Source: Pseudobacteriovorax sp. (GTDB lineage: Bacteria; Bdellovibrionota_B; Oligoflexia; Oligoflexales; Oligoflexaceae). From it: a stretch of DNA of 34,438 nt. The notes beneath the pieces were generated by a model, which did no database searches, had not been told where the DNA came from, and saw only the letters and a program-made list of their open reading frames with translations. The position numbers were made by a program, and so were the translations under genes. Positions 30,589-34,438 of the stretch are shown piece after piece. Position 1 is the first letter of the stretch. The number at the start of each line of letters is the position of its first letter. Where the stretch lies: contig JABSRP010000005.1 of the NCBI GenBank assembly GCA_013215145.1, forward strand, positions 1 to 34,438, written 5' to 3'.

Positions 30589-31324
30589 TAATATTCTCTT
30601 TCAATAGTGCCATCAACCGGATGACGTTCTTGTTTTGGTCTTTATTTTTGTCGCGTTCTGTTAATTCTGAAAGGCCACGTAAAAAGTTATCTAAAAGGGT
30701 ATCAAACTCCTTTGCCCCCCCTGGCGTATACGCTTGTGCGATAAAAAAGTGGCCAGAGTCACTTTGTTTATTTTGCGGTGTATAAGAGTTCCAAAGTGCT
30801 TTAGCTCTAGCAGCAGTGGCCACGTGATTCTGATCGAACTTCAATGAAGCAGTGAACACATTGCTCAGTTCTTCTAAGTAACCGAGCTTAACAAGCGTTC
30901 GTCCTATCGATACGCCGACATCTCCAAACTTCTTCTCGATGGACGAGATTTGAATACCGCCAGATATGGAAGCCATTGCCTCGATCAAAACGGCAACTCG
31001 ACACCACTCGATTTTGGGATCACTAGCTAGAATTGGCTTTAGGCTCGAATTTTCAATAAATTGACTTAAAGCAGCACTCTTATTGTGCTTCCTCAGAAAA
31101 GAATACAATTGATCCCATTCACCTTCGAAAACAACACTGGCTATCGGAATAACAGTATCTGTAAAATGCGGTTCACCACAGTCTCCATTTTGAATCCTTC
31201 GGACTGTGCTGTATGAAACACCAGATTTTCTAGCTACACCAGAAAGCGACCTACTCTTGTGCACACTTAGGTACCGGGAGAGATGTACTTTTAGTTCTTC
31301 TACTAAAGGTGACAAAGTCGTCAT
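30578..31324 (-). CDS. Helix-turn-helix transcriptional regulator
   Basis: 248 residues, ATG with aaggt 4 nt upstream. The N-terminal segment SLSGVARKSGVSYSTVRRIQ-NGD is a textbook helix-turn-helix. The remaining 190 residues are helical (GGIQISSIEKKFGDVGVSIG, RTLVKLGYLEELSNV) and recall the effector half of TIGR02147-type proteins. Coupled to a small secreted protein gene downstream; a regulator-target pair is likely. Another such pair (regulator plus exported protein) occurs at 26042-27590. Confidence 0.75.
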   Translation of the reverse strand: MTTLSPLVEELKVHLSRYLSVHKSRSLSGVARKSGVSYSTVRRIQNGDCGEPHFTDTVIPIASVVFEGEWDQLYSFLRKHNKSAALSQFIENSSLKPILASDPKIEWCRVAVLIEAMASISGGIQISSIEKKFGDVGVSIGRTLVKLGYLEELSNVFTASLKFDQNHVATAARAKALWNSYTPQNKQSDSGHFFIAQAYTPGGAKEFDTLLDNFLRGLSELTERDKNKDQNKNVIRLMALLKENINEL

Positions 31325-31506
31325 TTACCTTACCTACTCTAGAATCGACAATTGAACCCCCATGCTAGTTGCCAAGTAGTCACCGTGCAAGGAAAAAAGC
31401 GAACACAGGGCCTCGATAGCCAATTAGTAGTCTTTTCGTATCGTTCTTCGTGGAAGGTAATATCTAGCTGTATTCACTCAATTAAACTAAGAAATAGTTG
31501 TTTTCA

Positions 31507-31734
31507 ATGAACAAAAACACCAATTTTATGGCTTTCAAACTGTTCAGCGAGCACGACAAAAAACTTAAATACCCGAATGTCAGTTGATCTCAAACCAATG
31601 GCCAGTTAGTTATCAGTCAATCCGAAGCTAGCGATAGCTTAGTGGAGTTGGAATCGGATCAAGCGGATTTTGAGATAGGGCATGAGATAGAACACTCGGC
31701 CTCGCAAAGCGTCAACTCCAGCGAAACGTTCTAA
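31507..31734 (+). pseudogene. Possible broken gene with one in-frame TGA
   Basis: 76 codons from ATG (MNKNTNFMAFKLFSEHDKKL) to TAA, interrupted by a single TGA at 31585-31587. The downstream part is acidic and protein-like (SEASDSLVELESDQADFEIG). No family is recognised. It may be a remnant or chance in the 600-bp gap 31325-31926, in which a 23-codon frame with aaagga (ATG near 31781) is also seen and nothing else. Confidence 0.25.
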
Positions 31735-31926
31735 GTTTGTTGCTAAAAAAACTAGATCCGTGTTTTTAAAGGAAATCGGATGGGTATTAATTTCAACTCT
31801 TTGTGTGAAGATTTGATAAAAGTTAACCGAATTGGAAAGTTAAAAAATTAAGGGCTGGCTTGAGAGTCAAAGATATGCTACACAGCTACTTTAATTGACT
31901 ATGTCGGAAGTAACTAGGAGTATCCC

Positions 31927-32877
31927 TTGAAAAGATTTTTGCTCGCTATTTCATTTGCAGCATTGTTTGCCTCCTGCGGAGAAGATTCATCCAACTCTGA
32001 AAGAGAATCAGATGAACAGCAAGATGAAGAAATCCAGCTAGTTGGAGACCAAACTGCATTTCTTCAGATATGCGAAAAAACTGACAAAACCGAATCCGAG
32101 GAAGCTATGATCGAGGCAATCCTCGAATCTACCGGAAGCTCCGAATGCTTAGACTCTCTTGAGAAGCTTTCGTCGGTTAACATAATCTGGTTAAACGGAT
32201 ATAACCTTGATGATATATCTCTACTGACTAATTTTCAAAATCTAAACGTACTCCACTTGGAAGACAACAGAATCTCTGATATTTCCTCGTTAGCTAAGAT
32301 GCCGAGTCTTAAAATTGTAAACTTAACGAACAATACAGTTTCAAACATTGATGTTCTTTCGGACTTAACTAAGCTGCAAGAAGTGAACCTATCCTTTAAC
32401 AATGTAAATACTGTCCAACCTCTTGTTAACCTCCCAGAATTAGGCTGGGTAAATGTTGAAGGTAATGAAATAGATTCGCTAGAAGGGATAGAAAGACTCG
32501 CTTCTCTTCAAGAGTTAGATGCCTCTTCAAATTTGATTACAGAGCTTCCAGGCTTTTCTGAAGAAACGAAGCTAAGAGAACTAAAAATTTCCAAAAATAG
32601 TATTTCTAGCCTTGCAAATCTGGAAAACGTTAAGAGTCTAAAAGTCTTAGATGCTTCTTTTAACTCGATCACGACCTTGAGTGAACTTGAAAACATGAGT
32701 GTTTTAGCCGAATTAAATTTGTCCAACAATTTGATCGAAAGCTTGCTTCCGATTAAGTCGCTTTTTTTATTGGACGACCTAAACGTTACGGACAACCCAA
32801 TTTCAAGTGAGTCTTGTCCAACCGATGCCGAAACTGCATTTGTAGTAAGGAATACTTGCAATTCTCTGGAAAATTAG
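31927..32877 (+). CDS. Leucine-rich-repeat lipoprotein
   Basis: 316 residues from TTG, with aggag 5 nt upstream. Lipoprotein signal MKRFLLAISFAALFASC-GED (Cys about 18), then an acidic linker. Residues about 75-290 are nine to ten repeats of about 22 residues with the internalin-type pattern LxxLxxLxLxxNxIsdIssL (for example LNVLHLEDNRISDISSL, LAELNLSNNLIESLLPI). A C-terminal cap has two cysteines (SESCPTDAETAFVVRNTC). LRR lipoproteins of this kind mediate protein binding at the cell surface. Composition is even, with no sign of frameshift. Confidence 0.9.
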   Translation: MKRFLLAISFAALFASCGEDSSNSERESDEQQDEEIQLVGDQTAFLQICEKTDKTESEEAMIEAILESTGSSECLDSLEKLSSVNIIWLNGYNLDDISLLTNFQNLNVLHLEDNRISDISSLAKMPSLKIVNLTNNTVSNIDVLSDLTKLQEVNLSFNNVNTVQPLVNLPELGWVNVEGNEIDSLEGIERLASLQELDASSNLITELPGFSEETKLRELKISKNSISSLANLENVKSLKVLDASFNSITTLSELENMSVLAELNLSNNLIESLLPIKSLFLLDDLNVTDNPISSESCPTDAETAFVVRNTCNSLEN

Positions 32878-32889
32878 ACATTTCCAGAG
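32864..32889 (+). terminator. Hairpin overlapping LRR gene stop
   Basis: Perfect 9-bp arms CTCTGGAAA / TTTCCAGAG with an 8-nt loop that contains the TAG stop codon. No T-run follows at once, so it may be a 3' stabiliser rather than a terminator. Confidence 0.4.
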
Positions 32890-33191
32890 CCCTACTATAT
32901 GAAGGGAGCTAGACCTTTTAACACAGACTTTTTACGGGGCTTGTATCTCAGCCCTGGACAAAATTAGGAATCTAAGATTAGGGCCATTACTGCATCATAG
33001 CCATTTAAATCCTATCGTTGTAGTATGCCCTTATTAATCAAATCAAAAACTAAAAGCTTTTCGAAATATTTTAACCACAAATCAGTCTTAAGTAAGTAAC
33101 TGCAAAATGGAGTTTCTAAGTGCAACAGTTTGGTCAAAGTAAGACAGAAGAATATATAAATTTTATATACTTTTAAAAGAAGGTGTCACTA
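32890..33191. other. 302-bp gap
   Basis: A+T-rich, no gene seen. The promoter for the three-gene unit starting at 33192 should lie here; tataaa/tatata stretches at about 33155-33170 are candidates but no -35 stands out. Confidence 0.3.
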
Positions 33192-33359
33192 TTGGTGATA
33201 TTGTTATCAGGAACTTTCGGAGGATCGGCATACTCGGCAAGCTGCGATAATAATCCTGATCCGTGTTCTAAGAAACACTTACAAATAGTGGACAATTTAG
33301 AATGGTTAGACTCTAAGCTGGCATGTTCGGGGTTTGTCAAAAATAAAGAAAATGTGTAA
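33192..33359 (+). CDS. 55-residue secreted Cys-containing protein
   Basis: TTG at 33192 has agaagg 8 nt upstream; GTG codons at 33183 and 33195 are alternatives. The product starts with a compact signal peptide (MVILLSGTFGGSAYSA) followed by a short mature chain with three cysteines (SCDNNPDPCSKK, LACSG). Nothing in its composition suggests chance. It lies 24 nt upstream of another exported protein gene, forming an apparent operon of secreted products. Function unknown; a small exported effector or toxin-like peptide cannot be excluded. Confidence 0.55.
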   Translation: MVILLSGTFGGSAYSASCDNNPDPCSKKHLQIVDNLEWLDSKLACSGFVKNKENV

Positions 33360-33383
33360 CTAATCAATATAAGGAAGATAAAT

Positions 33384-34178
33384 TTGAAAGTATTAATGGT
33401 GTTTTTAACCGGGATTTCAATATCGAGCAATTGCTTCGCTTCAAGAGTTATACCCGTCAAAGCGGATTCGAAAGTTCACAAATTTGAAACAAGTACATAT
33501 GCTTTGGTCTCAGACAACAAGGAATCAGTCTCTGAAGCATATAATTATCGAACTGGTATGGTTCAACTGAATGACGATGTATTTGACTATTTGTACGATC
33601 CGAACGAACCATTTCTAAATCCAATTGGAGAAAGCTCTTTTTTATCCCATTCTTGGAATGTTGGGGGGTGGGGAGCTTGGTCACCTGGAGGAAGGCCAGG
33701 AGGCTTTGGTGGAAGACCCTCTCGCCCACCACAAAGAAATATATCCCCTTCTCAAATTCTTGGTGATCCAAATCAATATGATTTGAGAAGGCTGTCTTTA
33801 AAATCCTCTGATCCTAAGTCCGGCTTCCTATTTAGAAAATTCTCTGGACGAATTCTAGGATATAACCCTGAATATGAATACTCGATCAGTGTAGTACAGA
33901 ATTATTCGGTAAGATCGGGTTCCAACTCAAGAAGATTCGAAGATATTGATTTTCGTTTGATTATAAAATGTGATGAAATTGATGCTATGGTTGACAAGTT
34001 CCATAATCACCCATCAGATGAGTGGCAATACGACCAACAGATTGGAGTCGTTTACGAACTTCATCCAAGTGAGTGTGATGAATCAGATTTTAACGGCGAA
34101 TTTGATGTAGAACTTAAAGCACATGTTGCAGAATTAAATCTGGATTTAATGACAATAATTATCACCGAAGTTCGGTAG
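33384..34178 (+). CDS. Secreted protein of unknown function
   Basis: 264 residues from TTG with aaggaag 6 nt upstream. Signal peptide MKVLMVFLTGISISSNCFA-S. Residues about 95-115 are Gly/Pro/Arg/Trp-rich (WGAWSPGGRPGGFGGRPSRP), a flexible or repetitive linker. C-terminal half is beta-rich with IIKCDEIDAMVDKFHNHPSD and ELHPSECDES (two cysteines). The middle gene of a plus-strand set of three exported proteins. Unrecognised. Confidence 0.7.
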   Translation: MKVLMVFLTGISISSNCFASRVIPVKADSKVHKFETSTYALVSDNKESVSEAYNYRTGMVQLNDDVFDYLYDPNEPFLNPIGESSFLSHSWNVGGWGAWSPGGRPGGFGGRPSRPPQRNISPSQILGDPNQYDLRRLSLKSSDPKSGFLFRKFSGRILGYNPEYEYSISVVQNYSVRSGSNSRRFEDIDFRLIIKCDEIDAMVDKFHNHPSDEWQYDQQIGVVYELHPSECDESDFNGEFDVELKAHVAELNLDLMTIIITEVR

Positions 34179-34196
34179 AAATAGAGGAATTTTAAT

Positions 34197-34438
34197 ATGC
34201 GAAAACTGATATTAACCCTATTATTTTTCTGGCAAAACGCTTACGCTGGGGTTATTTTTAAGGCAAAGGATCATTGCCCAGGACAATCGTTATCACCAGA
34301 CTACATTGGTGAGTGCAATAGTATAACCGAAGACAGCCAAAGTGAGTCTTTCATTGCTAATGCAATTTCAGAGACATCGAGCAAATATCTGTCTAAGGCA
34401 CTGATCAAAAATACCTTAATTATCGATTCAAGCAAGTG
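34197..34438 (+). CDS. Secreted protein, 3' end outside window
   Basis: ATG with agagga 9 nt upstream, 18 nt after the previous stop. Signal peptide MRKLILTLLFFWQNAYA-G; mature chain has early cysteines (AKDHCPGQ, GECNSI). Eighty codons are open to the window edge, so the length is unknown. Third gene of the plus-strand unit. Confidence 0.65.
   Translation, partial: MRKLILTLLFFWQNAYAGVIFKAKDHCPGQSLSPDYIGECNSITEDSQSESFIANAISETSSKYLSKALIKNTLIIDSSK

Noticed and set aside
31781..31852. 23-codon frame with aaagga before ATG
   Set aside because: Too short and compositionally ordinary to support as a gene; mentioned only within the gap description.

Overview
The window reads as accessory, plasmid-like DNA of moderate A+T content from a Gram-negative bacterium. 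The presence of an F-type conjugation apparatus, several lipoproteins, a collagen-like protein and a TIGR02147/DUF4423-type regulator with neighbouring lipoprotein suggests the Bdellovibrionota/Oligoflexia side of the tree. That assignment is inferred from gene content, not from a marker gene. TTG start codons preceded by strong Shine-Dalgarno sequences are unusually common. No rRNA, tRNA or CRISPR array was seen.

Layout. Positions 1-60 carry two copies of a short direct repeat that look like the end of an insertion sequence. Positions 60-7,406 (all minus strand) hold cargo: a TPR secreted protein, a collagen-like protein, two tiny ORFs, two paralogous ribbon-helix-helix-like proteins that share a 31-nt leader element, a secreted protein, an 18-residue hydrophobic micropeptide, and a tandem pair of paralogues plus a third gene of unknown function. 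Positions 7,610-8,693 hold a beta-class DNA methyltransferase broken by a +1 slip in a homopolymer. A hairpin-rich gap follows (8,694-9,027).

Positions 9,028-23,924 form one long, tightly packed minus-strand operon for an F-type (TraA-L-E-K-B-V-C-H-G) type IV secretion system. In order of transcription it encodes a small helical regulator, a TraU-like protein, a GspE/PilB-type secretion ATPase, a thioredoxin-fold TraF/TrbB-like protein, pilin TraA, TraL, TraE, TraK, TraB, lipoprotein TraV, ATPase TraC, TraH-like, TraG N-domain-like, a 53-residue coiled protein, an FtsK-type coupling ATPase and a Replic_Relax-type winged-helix protein. The GspE/PilB ATPase and the FtsK-type coupler are not part of the classical F set, and no recognisable HUH relaxase, TraN or TraD is present. 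Upstream of the operon lie four tandem ~163-bp repeats (23,991-24,570), each containing back-to-back palindromes and an SD-ATG-TCA-TAA minimal reading frame. Two diverged copies of the same core lie in opposite orientation around a sigma-70 region-4 protein gene (24,896-25,420).

Positions 25,673-34,438 hold smaller units: a basic 60-residue protein divergent from a TIGR02147-type regulator with a palindromic operator in the shared promoter; a lipoprotein; an XRE regulator divergent from a single-domain response regulator; a 315-residue protein of unknown function with a possible acyltransferase-like centre; a helix-turn-helix regulator coupled to a secreted protein; a leucine-rich-repeat lipoprotein; and, at the right edge, an apparent operon of three secreted proteins, the first only 55 residues and the last running off the end.
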